Shown: positions 44,878-54,570 of the stretch, piece after piece
Position numbering within the stretch: the first letter of the stretch is position 1
How the letters are laid out: the number at the start of each line of letters is the position of its first letter
NCBI GenBank assembly: GCA_041399065.1
Contig: JAWKTN010000003.1
Coordinates: 124,001-188,000, forward strand
DNA: 64,000 nucleotides
Origin: JAGQPD01 sp020426865
GTDB lineage: Bacteria > Planctomycetota > Planctomycetia > Pirellulales > Pirellulaceae
Direction: 5' to 3'
Notes under the pieces: model-generated
Databases searched by the model: none
Told to the model about the DNA's origin: nothing
The model's input: the letters and a program-made list of their open reading frames with translations, nothing else
Made by a program: the position numbers and the translations under genes

Positions 44878-46101
44878 ATGGCAAATGTTGTTCGTGTCGC
44901 TGTCGTTGACCCAGACGATTCCGGTCGTGAGAAATTGAAATCCCTGTTGTTGGGGATGGATATGGCATGGCTGGAAGCGGAGTGCTCGCGCTACGAGTTT
45001 TTTGCAGACGTTGTTGCGCAGACCGAGCCGGAGATCGGCATCGTGGCGATTGACCGCGACACCGACAAAGGACTGGCGTTAATCCGGAAGTTGAATGAGA
45101 CATCACCGAATTGCAGCGTTATCGTTGTAAGCAGTTCGAACGACGGCCAGTTGATCCTCGGCGCCATGCGTTCTGGGGCTCGCGAATTTGTCAGTGCACC
45201 GGTGCAGGCTCAAGAGCTGGTCTCGGCGATGGAGCGTGTGGCGACACAGCGGATAGGAGGCGGCGAAGGACGATCGCGCGGATGCAAGGTTATTGCCGTG
45301 GCTGGTTCCGGTGGCGGCGTGGGCTCGACGAGTATCGCCGTCAATCTGGGATGTGCCCTGGCAGCGGATGACGCCAACTCCGTGGCACTTGTCGACCTGG
45401 ACGTATCGCTGGGCGATGCGGACGTGTTTCTCGACTCGATCCCAGATTATACGCTCGCCGATGTGGCACAGAACATTTCGCGATTGGATTTCTCACTCCT
45501 TAAACGGTCGCTCACCAAGCATGCATCGGGCCTGTACCTGTTGCCACGACCGGTGCAATTGCAGGAGACCGAGCTGGTGTCGCCGCAGGATTTGCGGCAC
45601 GTGATCGGGTTACTGAAAGCGACATTCTCGCATTTGATATTTGATTTATCCAAAAGCTACAGTCCGCTGGACATGGTGGCGTTGGAAGAGGCCGAGTCGA
45701 TCTTCCTGGTCACGCAACTTGACCTTCCAGGACTACGCAATGTTGTGCGTCTGATGATGTCCTTCTCGGAGATGGAAGGTTACAAAGAGAAGACACGGAT
45801 CATTGTCAACCGAGTCGGTTTGGATTCGGAACAGATCAGCATCAAGAAGGCCAAAGAGACGATTGGCGGTGAGATCTTTGCGAAGATCCCCAATGACTAT
45901 CGGGTCATGGCGGAAGTTCGTAACAACGGGGTGCCGTTGTTGGAACATGCCCCAAAGAACCCCATCACGACCGCCATTCTCGGATTGGCGGCGGCAGTGG
46001 AGAGCGGCTTGAAGCTGCCCGATGCGAGCGACAAGTCTGGTGTTGGTCGCTGGCTGAACTTTTTTGGCAAGAACAAGCCGGAAACACAAGAGCGCCGCTA
46101 A
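44878..46101 (+). CDS. cpaE: CpaE/TadZ-like ATPase with receiver-like N-terminus
   Basis: 407 residues. N-terminal pseudo-receiver (VRVAVVDPDDSGREKL; about 1-120), then a MinD/ParA-type domain. The deviant Walker A reads GSGGGVGSTSIAVNLG: the first signature Lys is replaced by Ser or Gly and the second Lys by Ser, as reported for atypical TadZ/CpaE. VALVDLDVSLGDAD and FDLSKSYSP follow. Positions the Tad machine, usually at a pole. Confidence 0.92.
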   Translation: MANVVRVAVVDPDDSGREKLKSLLLGMDMAWLEAECSRYEFFADVVAQTEPEIGIVAIDRDTDKGLALIRKLNETSPNCSVIVVSSSNDGQLILGAMRSGAREFVSAPVQAQELVSAMERVATQRIGGGEGRSRGCKVIAVAGSGGGVGSTSIAVNLGCALAADDANSVALVDLDVSLGDADVFLDSIPDYTLADVAQNISRLDFSLLKRSLTKHASGLYLLPRPVQLQETELVSPQDLRHVIGLLKATFSHLIFDLSKSYSPLDMVALEEAESIFLVTQLDLPGLRNVVRLMMSFSEMEGYKEKTRIIVNRVGLDSEQISIKKAKETIGGEIFAKIPNDYRVMAEVRNNGVPLLEHAPKNPITTAILGLAAAVESGLKLPDASDKSGVGRWLNFFGKNKPETQERR

Positions 46102-46373
46102 TCATTCCGCCATTCTGGCGTCACGTCTGCCAGCAGCACTCGACCGCCGACCACGACCGTTGGGTATGTCGCTAGTCCGTCTGTATCGGTTTTGCGTCCT
46201 CTACGGAACACGTTGCGAGGGGACACTGTAAGTTTCCGCGAATGTAATTCGTTTGGGGCAAGCTGGCAGATAGCCGTGAGCTATGTTTTCGAGAAGTCGC
46301 GCCCGAACCGAAGCGTTAGCGGGACCGCGGACTCTACAGCGAGGCAAAACAGGTTCACGAGGAAGCACTGACG

Positions 46374-47693
46374 ATGAAGCCGATGACATCCGGACGGTCC
46401 GCCGAAAAGACCAAAGCAGACGAATTTGAAAATCTGAAGCGTCGCATCCACGGCAAGCTCGTCGAAAAGCTCGACTTGAATCGAGTTGGCGAATTGGAAG
46501 GTGATGTCCTGCAACGCGAAATTCGCCGCGTTGTCGAACACTTGTGCGATACGGAAGACACGCTCCTCAACCGCAATGAACGCGAACGGTTGGTCAACGA
46601 GGTTCTTGACGAGACATTTGGCCTGGGGCCGTTGGAGCTGTTGCTGAAGGACAGCAATGTCTGCGACATTCTGATCAATGGTCCCAAGAACATCTACGTT
46701 GAACGTCGCGGCAAGATGGAAAAGACGAACGTCGAGTTCCGCGACAACACGCACCTGATGCAGATCATCGACCGAATTGTGTCGAAGGTGGGTCGACGTG
46801 TCGACGAGAGCTCTCCGATGGTCGACGCGCGCTTGACCGATGGCTCTCGTGTGAATGCGATCATTCCTCCGCTGGCCCTCGACGGTGCGGCGGTTTCCAT
46901 TCGCCGTTTCGGTAGCAATCCTCTGAAGCTGGAAGACTTGCTGAATTTCAAAGCATTCACGCCCGAAATGGTCATGCTGCTGGAAGGTGCGATCAAGGCA
47001 CGCTTGAACATGGTGATTTCTGGCGGTACCGGTTCTGGTAAAACGACGCTGTTGAACACCTTGTCCAGCTTCATCGGCAATGACGACCGCATCATTACGA
47101 TCGAAGATGCGGCGGAAATTCAATTGCAGCAGGACCACGTCGTTCGATTGGAGACGCGGCCACCGAACGTGGAAGGCAAGGGCGCCGTAACGGCAACCGA
47201 CCTGGTGAAAAATGCTCTGCGTATGCGACCCGAACGAATCATCATCGGTGAGTGTCGTGGACCGGAAACGCTCGACATGTTGCAAGCGATGAACACCGGT
47301 CACGAGGGATCGTTAACGACCTTGCACGCCAATACGCCGCGCGACGCTGTTGCTCGTATGGAGACGATGATCATGATGGCGGGTTTCGACCTGCCGATCA
47401 AGGCGATGCGTCAGCAGATCGCCAGCGCCGTCGACGTGATCATTCAGGCCAATCGCCTGCAAGGAGGCAAGCGTCGCGTTACGCACATCACGGAAGTGGT
47501 CGGTATGGAACAGGACACGATCGTGATGCAAGACATTTACAAATACGAGCGCGACGGCATTGACGAAAGTGGCAACACACGTGGGCGATTTCTGGCCACG
47601 GGTGTTCGCCCGAATTTCATGGATCGTCTCGAGGCGGCAGGGGTCCGCTTACCGGCAAGTGCCTTCCGCCAACGTGTGATGCTTGTTGACTAA
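46374..47693 (+). CDS. cpaF: Tad secretion ATPase CpaF/TadA
   Basis: 439 residues. Walker A SGGTGSGKTTLLNT, Asp/Glu box ITIEDAAEIQL, Walker B RIIIGECRGPETLDML, His box GHEGSLTTLHAN. Hexameric motor powering Flp polymerisation. The 272-bp gap before it is free of other genes, so a separate promoter is possible. Confidence 0.96.
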   Translation: MKPMTSGRSAEKTKADEFENLKRRIHGKLVEKLDLNRVGELEGDVLQREIRRVVEHLCDTEDTLLNRNERERLVNEVLDETFGLGPLELLLKDSNVCDILINGPKNIYVERRGKMEKTNVEFRDNTHLMQIIDRIVSKVGRRVDESSPMVDARLTDGSRVNAIIPPLALDGAAVSIRRFGSNPLKLEDLLNFKAFTPEMVMLLEGAIKARLNMVISGGTGSGKTTLLNTLSSFIGNDDRIITIEDAAEIQLQQDHVVRLETRPPNVEGKGAVTATDLVKNALRMRPERIIIGECRGPETLDMLQAMNTGHEGSLTTLHANTPRDAVARMETMIMMAGFDLPIKAMRQQIASAVDVIIQANRLQGGKRRVTHITEVVGMEQDTIVMQDIYKYERDGIDESGNTRGRFLATGVRPNFMDRLEAAGVRLPASAFRQRVMLVD

Positions 47694-47746
47694 TACAAGT
47701 CACGTGGCACAAAACATAAACGACGTAGAGATAGGAAACCAACGAA

Positions 47747-48706
47747 ATGCTCCCGGTCATTATTGCCATCGCCGCCTTTGTCGGTGTCGCCGCCTTGGTG
47801 TTTGGCGTAACACTGCTCTTTCGTGGGCCGACCGACGACGCTGTCGCCGAGCGACTGGACGTCTTGGCGGGCATGAAGAAAGGCCCTTCCGCCGAGGAAA
47901 AAAACTCGCTGTTGGCCGGACCTCTGGACGATGTCCCGGGCGCATTAGAGCAGTTCTTCTCGCGGGTGGGAAATCTACGACTTTGGCTGGAACAGGCCGA
48001 TCTCTCGATCACTCCCGCCAACTTCATCATGATAACGCTCGGTCTGGCTGGTGCGGGCGCCCTGCTGGTGGCGATTGCCATTGGCAGTGTCTTGCTGGCA
48101 CCGCTCGGTGCCATCGGACTGGGGATCCTCCCGTTGATCTGGCTATGGTTCGCGCGTAAGCGTCGACTCAGTGCCTTTGCAAAACAATTGCCGGAATCAT
48201 TGGAATTGATTTCTCGCGCATTGCGGGCCGGACACAGCTTGGGAGCAGGCTTCCAGTTGTGTGGCGACGAAATGTCGGACCCGATCGGCAGTGAATTCAC
48301 GCGCGTGTTCGAAGAACAAAACCTCGGTGTTCCGCTGGAAGAAGCCCTGCAGGGCATGACCGAACGCGTACCGAATCTCGACTTGAAGTTCTTCGCGACC
48401 GCCGTCGTACTGCAGCGTCAAACGGGTGGTGACCTGGCCGAAATTCTCGACAAGATCGGTACGCTCATCCGCGAACGCTTCAAGATCTACGGACAAATCC
48501 AGGCGTTGACGGGGGAAGGCCGCCTGTCTGGTGTCGTTCTTCTGGCATTACCGCCGGTGTTGTTCGTCGTTATGCTCCGCCTCAACCCGGATTACGTGAT
48601 GGTGCTGTTTACCGATCCGCTCGGTCGAACCTTGTTGGGATTCGCAGGCATCATGCAGATTCTTGGTGCGTTGGTGATTCGCAAAATTGTTAACATCAAA
48701 GTGTAG
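47747..48706 (+). CDS. tadB: Tad inner-membrane platform protein TadB
   Basis: 319 residues: N-terminal helix, two central helices (about 94-140), T2SSF domain (LPESLELISRALRAGHSLGAG, VLQRQTGGDLAEILDKIG), two terminal helices. Forms the membrane platform with TadC; two bases separate the genes. Confidence 0.94.
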   Translation: MLPVIIAIAAFVGVAALVFGVTLLFRGPTDDAVAERLDVLAGMKKGPSAEEKNSLLAGPLDDVPGALEQFFSRVGNLRLWLEQADLSITPANFIMITLGLAGAGALLVAIAIGSVLLAPLGAIGLGILPLIWLWFARKRRLSAFAKQLPESLELISRALRAGHSLGAGFQLCGDEMSDPIGSEFTRVFEEQNLGVPLEEALQGMTERVPNLDLKFFATAVVLQRQTGGDLAEILDKIGTLIRERFKIYGQIQALTGEGRLSGVVLLALPPVLFVVMLRLNPDYVMVLFTDPLGRTLLGFAGIMQILGALVIRKIVNIKV

Positions 48707-48708
48707 CC

Positions 48709-49677
48709 ATGCATAATATTTGTCTCTTTGCACTGTCCGCCGGATACCTGATTCCTGTCGCGATCTTTATCGCGATCGCGGCCGGCGTCTGGTTCCTGCT
48801 CGACTTGATTTCACCCAAAGCCGGTCGTGCCGAAGAACGTCTGGCCGAGATGAAACACCCGGGACGGACGCGCGACGGAAAGCAATCCAAGTCCGATATG
48901 ATGTCGCGTTTCATGGAACGCGCACAGCCGCTGGCAAAGAGCCTGTCGCCGAAGAATGAAAAGGAAGTTAACACCCTGAAGTCGCGTCTCTCGCACGCCG
49001 GATTCCGCCGCGAGGGATCTGTACAGATCTTCCTACTGATGCGCGTCATTTCGCTCGCAACTGGCATCTTCCTCAGCGGCGGGTTCATGGTGCTCTTCTC
49101 GGGCTTCGACCGAACCTCCCTGCTACGCGGTGGGATGATCGCCATGGGATGCTTCTTCCTGCCCGATATCGTCGTCTGGTGGGTCGCCAGAAAACGCAAA
49201 GAAGCGATCTTTCTTAGCCTCCCCGATACACTCGACTTGATGGTCGTTTGCGTGGAGGCCGGCCTGGGACTCGATCAGGCAATGCGCAAAGTAGCCGAAG
49301 AAATGCGACGCGCCTATCGCGTCATCTGCGACGAAATCGCACTCTGCAATTTCCAATTGCAAATGGGCCGACCTCGACCCGAAGTCCTCCATGACCTCGG
49401 GCACCGGACCGGTGTGGATGACCTGCGAGCCCTCGCATCGATCCTAATCCAGGCCGAAAAGTTCGGCTCCAGCGTCGGACAAGCGCTTCGCGTCCAAAGC
49501 GATTCCATGCGGACTCGACGCCGTCAACTGGCCGAAGAAAAAGCCGCCAAGACGGCCGTCCAACTGATCTTCCCGCTCGTGCTGTTCATCTTCCCGGGCA
49601 TCTTTGTCGTGCTTGTCGGCCCCGCCGGTATCACCATGGTCCGCGAAATGTTCCCGGCCATGCAGCGGAACAAGTAG
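48709..49677 (+). CDS. tadC: Tad inner-membrane platform protein TadC
   Basis: 322 residues with the paired T2SSF pattern: LPDTLDLMVVCVEAGLGLD and LIQAEKFGSSVGQALRVQ, and a C-terminal FPLVLFIFPGIFVVLVGPA helix. Starts right after tadB, so translation is probably coupled. Confidence 0.94.
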   Translation: MHNICLFALSAGYLIPVAIFIAIAAGVWFLLDLISPKAGRAEERLAEMKHPGRTRDGKQSKSDMMSRFMERAQPLAKSLSPKNEKEVNTLKSRLSHAGFRREGSVQIFLLMRVISLATGIFLSGGFMVLFSGFDRTSLLRGGMIAMGCFFLPDIVVWWVARKRKEAIFLSLPDTLDLMVVCVEAGLGLDQAMRKVAEEMRRAYRVICDEIALCNFQLQMGRPRPEVLHDLGHRTGVDDLRALASILIQAEKFGSSVGQALRVQSDSMRTRRRQLAEEKAAKTAVQLIFPLVLFIFPGIFVVLVGPAGITMVREMFPAMQRNK

Positions 49678-49695
49678 ACTCGGTCAGACCAACAA

Positions 49696-49721
49696 GCCCC
49701 AGTTCGATCGAGAACTGGGGC
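49696..49721 (+). terminator. Perfect hairpin after tadC
   Basis: 10-bp stem GCCCCAGTTC / GAACTGGGGC, loop GATCGA, without a T-run. Could slow transcription or protect the 3' end. Confidence 0.45.
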
Positions 49722-49878
49722 CCGCCACGATGCCTGCTGGTTTAACGATTAGCTAAGACGTACGGGCGACCCCACGACACGTGCGAATTCTGCCAGCAAC
49801 TGGCCGATATTATTCATGTGCCGTGCCGGACGGTGCGGATCCATATCCCCACACACCCCCTTTCGTCGAGGTTCTATC

Positions 49879-50415
49879 ATGCGCCCTCAGCCCGGCCGCT
49901 GGCTGCTTGGTCTTGCCTTTGTTCTTGCTATCAGTGCTACCGCCAGTGCCCAGCACCGGTGGCAAATTGATTTTTGGCGGAACAATGTTTGGCCCAACCC
50001 GTTCGTTCTGCAAGATCGGATCACGGTCTGCGCGCCGTTCACCGCCATGACCACGGCCGGTTGGATGCGGCAGAACACCATCAGCCATCTGCATTTCAAT
50101 CCCGAAACGCAACAACTTACGGAAACCGGTCGCCTAAAAGTCCGATCGATCCTGACCCAAGGCCCAGAGGACAGTCGTGACATCTACATCGTCAAGGGCC
50201 AGGATGCGGAACAGACGGAGATTCGAATGACGTCGGTGCGTGACGCAGCGGTGCACTTCCTGCCGGCCGGTGGTGTCCCCAATGTGACGGCGATCGACAG
50301 AGAATATCGGGCATGGAACGCGGACGAAGTCGATGCTATCGCACGGAAGCAAAAGCAATCGATTCCCGCACCACGCCTGTCCGGCCCTGCCGGTTCAGCC
50401 GTATCGTCGCAATAA
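49879..50415 (+). CDS. Secreted protein downstream of the tad genes
   Basis: 178 residues: signal peptide WLLGLAFVLAISATASA then a beta-rich body with HRWQIDFWRNNVWPNPF, LKVRSILTQGPED and DIYIVKGQDAEQTEIRM. Family not recognised. GAGG precedes the ATG at 49879. It is followed by a terminator, so it may end the main tad unit; a periplasmic pilus-accessory role is inferred. Confidence 0.7.
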   Translation: MRPQPGRWLLGLAFVLAISATASAQHRWQIDFWRNNVWPNPFVLQDRITVCAPFTAMTTAGWMRQNTISHLHFNPETQQLTETGRLKVRSILTQGPEDSRDIYIVKGQDAEQTEIRMTSVRDAAVHFLPAGGVPNVTAIDREYRAWNADEVDAIARKQKQSIPAPRLSGPAGSAVSSQ

Positions 50416-50450
50416 GCAAGCCGTCGGCACAAAACACATCAATTGCTATC

Positions 50451-50483
50451 AAGCCGAGGATTCTGCAAGAATCCTCGGCTTTT
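50451..50483 (+). terminator. Rho-independent terminator
   Basis: Perfect 13-bp stem AAGCCGAGGATTC / GAATCCTCGGCTT with loop TGCAA and a short T-run. Ends the unit before the TPR lipoprotein. Confidence 0.88.
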
Positions 50484-50632
50484 GCATTTCCACAACCGGC
50501 AATTCGGCGGACGGCACATTGGGCGGCAACTTTCCCATCCTTCCCCCCATTCCTGCTCACGTTTTCGCCGTTGGTTGTCGAATCTAGTAGTTGTACGGAT
50601 CGCGCCAGACGGAGTGTACAGGGAGGGTTACG

Positions 50633-52234
50633 GTGAACAGGAACCTGATAACGCAGTATCTCGTGTTGATCGCCTTTGGCGCGTCCATCACTGGATGTAC
50701 CTCGATGGGCAGCAAACGCAATGATCCGTCGAAGCTCACCCAGAACGAACGCCGGGCACAGGCGATTGCCGAGCTGTCGGAAAAAAACCGTAACGACATC
50801 AAGTACCCGGACGTGGGACTGTCGTATACGGCGGACGATCGCGACGACACGCTTGGAGACACACAACTGGCACAGGCAGGAACCTCCTTCGGCGAGCGTT
50901 GGCAAAGAACGAAAGAGGCCTTGACACCTAAACCCCGCGTTACCAGGGCCTATGACGCTACACGATTGGCCAGCATGCCCGAATCGGTTTCGCCCGACCT
51001 GTACGTCTCCGCTGCCAAAGTCTACGAACAACAAAACAATGTCGAGAAGGCAGTCGAATCGTACCAGCAGGCACTCCGCATCGCCCCTCAGGACCGCCAG
51101 GCACTGATCGGGTTGGCCCGAGTGAAACACCGGACCGGCGACTTTGAGACTGCCAACAACATCTATCAACAAGTACTGCGCACCTACCCACAGGACGCAG
51201 TGACCTACAACGACCTGGGGCTCTGCTTGGCCCGTCAGGGGCGCATCCAGGAATCCCTGTCCGCGCTCCAACAAGCCGTTCAATTCGATCCCAACAGCCG
51301 CCTCTATCGCAACAATCTGGCCACCGTGCTGCTGGAATCCGGACGCGCCAACGAAGCGTATAGCCAACTCGCTCAACTACTCGGCCCCGCCGCAGCAAAT
51401 TACAACGTCGGCGTCTTGCTCCAACAGCGCGGCAGCACCGCGACCGCCCGTGACTACTTTGCGAAAGCCCTCGAGCTGGATCCTTCCATGGAGCCCGCGC
51501 GACGGATGCTCGACCAACTGGCTGGAACCAACGTCGCCGCTGCCGCCAGCCAAGCCTATTCCGGCGCCTATCAAACCGCCGCCAGTGCCACACGCAATGC
51601 GGTGCAAGACGCCGCACAAAACGCGCGACAATACGCCAACCAATATGTCGGCCAATACCCTAATCCCTATGCTGGTCAATACGCTGGACAAAGTGCCGCA
51701 CAAAATGCCAGTCAGGCGGTCAATCAGTACGCCAATCAAATGGCAGGGGCTGGAGCGAGCCAGCTAGCCGGTCAATACGGACAAACGCTCTCGCAATGGA
51801 ATCAAACGGCGGTGTCGCAAGCGGCCACGACAACCAACAACATTTCGTCGTACGCGCAACAAGCAGCCGGGAATGGGGGAAATGCCGCGATCGACGTCGC
51901 TCAACGCGTGCCTCAACAGGCGGTCGACGCGTGGCAGAATCATAGTTATTTGCCCAAACCAGCGGATCAATACCAGACACCGGTTAATCCCTACCCTGCC
52001 GTTCCCAACTATGGAGGCTACACCAGTTCGCCGGGCAGTCCGTATCTGCCACCGCGGAACCAGATGCAGAACCAACCACCCAACGCACCACCATCCAACG
52101 CACCATTGCCATCCACGTCGGCGGGACACCTTGAACAACAGAATCGTTTGGAGGGACCCTTTGGGTACACGGGGAGCCCACAGCAGAGGACGGCGACCTA
52201 CCAGCCGCCGGTCCAGGCCGCGCCCTGGAGATGA
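50633..52234 (+). CDS. TPR lipoprotein, TadD-like, with Gln/Ala/Tyr-rich tail
   Basis: 533 residues. Lipobox GASITGC puts it on the outer membrane. TPR units at about 120-275: YEQQNNVEKAVESYQQALRI, HRTGDFETANNIYQQVLRT, ARQGRIQESLSALQQAVQ. The rest is low complexity with repeated QYAxQYxGQY units. TadD in other Tad systems is a TPR lipoprotein aiding secretin assembly, so this is a likely counterpart. The GTG at 50633 follows GGAGG. Confidence 0.85.
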   Translation: MNRNLITQYLVLIAFGASITGCTSMGSKRNDPSKLTQNERRAQAIAELSEKNRNDIKYPDVGLSYTADDRDDTLGDTQLAQAGTSFGERWQRTKEALTPKPRVTRAYDATRLASMPESVSPDLYVSAAKVYEQQNNVEKAVESYQQALRIAPQDRQALIGLARVKHRTGDFETANNIYQQVLRTYPQDAVTYNDLGLCLARQGRIQESLSALQQAVQFDPNSRLYRNNLATVLLESGRANEAYSQLAQLLGPAAANYNVGVLLQQRGSTATARDYFAKALELDPSMEPARRMLDQLAGTNVAAAASQAYSGAYQTAASATRNAVQDAAQNARQYANQYVGQYPNPYAGQYAGQSAAQNASQAVNQYANQMAGAGASQLAGQYGQTLSQWNQTAVSQAATTTNNISSYAQQAAGNGGNAAIDVAQRVPQQAVDAWQNHSYLPKPADQYQTPVNPYPAVPNYGGYTSSPGSPYLPPRNQMQNQPPNAPPSNAPLPSTSAGHLEQQNRLEGPFGYTGSPQQRTATYQPPVQAAPWR

Positions 52235-52260
52235 TATCGGACGGATCCGTCGGACCGAAG

Positions 52261-52333
52261 TGGAGGATAGGGGACTCGAACCCCTGACCTTCTGGCTGCC
52301 AGCCAGACGCTCTCCCAACTGAGCTAATCCCCC
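52261..52333 (-). tRNA. tRNA-Ala(GGC)
   Basis: 73 nt. Acceptor GGGGGAT pairs with ATCCTCC (one G-T). Anticodon stem TCTGG/CCAGA encloses loop CTGGCAG, anticodon GGC. T-loop GTTCGAGTC. Discriminator A; CCA not encoded. Confidence 0.97.
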
Positions 52334-52404
52334 TGGGAACATGATTCAGACGAATCAACCCTACCAATCGGAAAGAAAAGTGTCAACCGAGTCCTGGGAA
52401 AGGT

Positions 52405-53460
52405 GTGCTCGTATTGGCCAGCAGCGTGAAACGTAAGGCAATAACTGCGGCAAAATTCCTGGTGCCCCTCCTGATCCTGGCGTGGTTGGCGTACGACGTC
52501 CCGCGAAAAGACCCGGAAATGCTGACACGGCTCACGGAACAACCCAAGAACTGGGGAGCATTGGCGGCGGCGTTGGGGGTCTGTTTCACGGCGATCTGTT
52601 TGTCATTCGTACGTTGGTATCTGCTAATCCGTGCATTGGAGATCCCGTTTCGCCTGCGAGACGCGGTTCGTTTGGGGTTTCTTGCCTATCTCTTGAATTT
52701 CGTGTCGTTGGGGGCATTGGGTGGCGACCTATTCAAGGCGGTGTTTGTCGTCCGCGATTGTCCGGGGCGCCGGGCGGAGGCGGTGGCGACAATCCTGGTG
52801 GACCGGATTCTGGGACTTTTCGCGCTGTTGTTGATTGCATCCGCCGCCACGCTGATGATGATGGTCCGTCGGCCCGAATACAGCGACCTACGAGGCTTTG
52901 CTTGGGTCTGTTGGGCCCTGACGGCGGTGGCAATGGTGATGGGTGGATTGCTGTTTGTGCCACGGTGGTCCGTCACCGGGCTTGTGCGATCGCTTGAGCG
53001 ATTACCGGCGGTCGGGCCGGTGTTGTATCGCGTTGAGGCGGGGTTGTCGCTGTTCCGCCGTCGCCCCCAGTTACTAGGGGGAGCGATTCTAACGGCGTTG
53101 GGGGTACATTTTCTGTTGGCAACCAGCGTCTACTTAACGGCCCGCGGATTGTTGCCGATCGCTCCAAGTTGGGACGAGCATCTGTTGATTTGGCCGATCG
53201 CGGGGGCAGCCAACGCGATCCCCTTCTCACCGGCCGGGCTGGGGCAAATGGAAGAGGCCATGCGACAACTCTATATGCGGATCCCCGAGACGCCAATGCA
53301 GGGGCAAAACGACGGTCTGGTCGTTGCCTTCTCGTACCGCCTGATGACAATGGCGGTGGCGGCGGTGGGAATGATCTTCTATTGGGTATCGCGTCGAGAG
53401 GTGCGCGCGGCGTTGGACGAGGCCGAGCACGTGGGCGAAACCCAGCATCTTTCGCGATAG
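52405..53460 (+). CDS. Flippase-like/lysylphosphatidylglycerol-synthase-TM family membrane protein
   Basis: 351 residues with about eight membrane helices. Family signs: WYLLIRALEIPFRLRDAVRL, FVSLGALGGDLFKAVFV, RAEAVATILVDRILGLFALL and PFSPAGLGQMEEAM, matching YbhN/AglD-type proteins. Such proteins are thought to move lipid-linked substrates; substrate unknown. Starts at GTG 52405; a GTG at 52426 is possible. Confidence 0.85.
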   Translation: MLVLASSVKRKAITAAKFLVPLLILAWLAYDVPRKDPEMLTRLTEQPKNWGALAAALGVCFTAICLSFVRWYLLIRALEIPFRLRDAVRLGFLAYLLNFVSLGALGGDLFKAVFVVRDCPGRRAEAVATILVDRILGLFALLLIASAATLMMMVRRPEYSDLRGFAWVCWALTAVAMVMGGLLFVPRWSVTGLVRSLERLPAVGPVLYRVEAGLSLFRRRPQLLGGAILTALGVHFLLATSVYLTARGLLPIAPSWDEHLLIWPIAGAANAIPFSPAGLGQMEEAMRQLYMRIPETPMQGQNDGLVVAFSYRLMTMAVAAVGMIFYWVSRREVRAALDEAEHVGETQHLSR

Positions 53461-53462
53461 AG

Positions 53463-54374
53463 TTACTCGGCGGATTCGCCGTCGATCACCAGGGCTCCGC
53501 CGTCACGTTGCCATTGGGCACCGCGTCCGGCCGCCAATTCGGTGCCGCGCACGTCAGCACAAGAAACTTGCTCGGTCCTTAGCTGCGCCACGCCATTGTC
53601 TTTCAATTGACAGGCTTGGACACAGACTCGCGAGGCGCCACCGATCGATATTCCACTACGTCCGTTCTCGATCGCCGTGACTCGCTGCAACTGGCAGCCG
53701 AATACGCTGTCGTGGGCATTGATTGCATCGAGTCGATAACCACGGATCACCAGATCACGCACGATCACATTGCGAGTTTCGTACAACGTGATGCCGACGG
53801 GAAGAGACGCGGCGCTCAGATCGTACGCAAGCGGCAACGAATCCTTGTCAGCGCGGAAGAACACGTTGCCGTTCCAGGTTGTCCATTGCTGCGGCTCGAG
53901 CTCCGACAACATGAAGGGACTGTAGATCGGACGAAATTGCGCGAGCTTACCGGCGATAAACAGCTGGTGAAAATCGAAATGTTGGGGCGTCCATTCGGAC
54001 ACATGGTCGGCCACGACCCGCCAGGATCCGGGATGGACGGGGGCTGTTCCGTCCAAAGTGGCCCCGTTTCCTTCGATGGTGAACGGAAAGGCTTCGCTGC
54101 CGCTGTGACGCGCGCCCTGCAGCGTGACACTCTCGCGATATGGCTCGCCCGTATTGGCAATCACAATCCTATCGCTCGGCCCGGCCGCTCGTAGGGCACG
54201 GGCGATACTCCGAACCGGGCCCTGCAGAGCGCTGAGTGATTCTTCTTGTTCACCAGTACGTCGATCGTCACCCGAGAGGTTGTTAACGAAAATGTCGCGA
54301 CACATTGCCCGCGTGCTGATGGACAAACAGAAGGCAATCGCTATCGGCCAAGTCATCAGATTCGACTTGTTCAT
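53463..54374 (-). CDS. Exported right-handed beta-helix protein
   Basis: 303 residues: signal peptide (TWPIAIAFCLSISTRAMC), IFVNNLSGDD start typical of parallel beta-helix proteins, then turns such as RNVIVRDLVIRGYRLDAINAHD and GRSGISIGGASRVCVQACQLK. The helix is short, so the protein could be truncated. GGGGAG precedes the ATG at 54374. Carbohydrate-binding or lyase activity not determinable. Confidence 0.8.
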   Translation of the reverse strand: MNKSNLMTWPIAIAFCLSISTRAMCRDIFVNNLSGDDRRTGEQEESLSALQGPVRSIARALRAAGPSDRIVIANTGEPYRESVTLQGARHSGSEAFPFTIEGNGATLDGTAPVHPGSWRVVADHVSEWTPQHFDFHQLFIAGKLAQFRPIYSPFMLSELEPQQWTTWNGNVFFRADKDSLPLAYDLSAASLPVGITLYETRNVIVRDLVIRGYRLDAINAHDSVFGCQLQRVTAIENGRSGISIGGASRVCVQACQLKDNGVAQLRTEQVSCADVRGTELAAGRGAQWQRDGGALVIDGESAE

Positions 54375-54570
54375 TTTTGGTCTCCCCAAACGTCCGCAAT
54401 CGATCGTACGGCGTGCAAAGCTCTGAAAACACTGTATAAGTGTAGCACACGCACACCTGATCCTTGCCGGCCGGTTTCGCATTGTGGGTCTTCTCTTCTG
54501 CACCGATTTTACGTAGGATGCCAGTTTTTCTGCCAGTATTCCTGACCTTTGCCATGGGGAACGATCCAGC

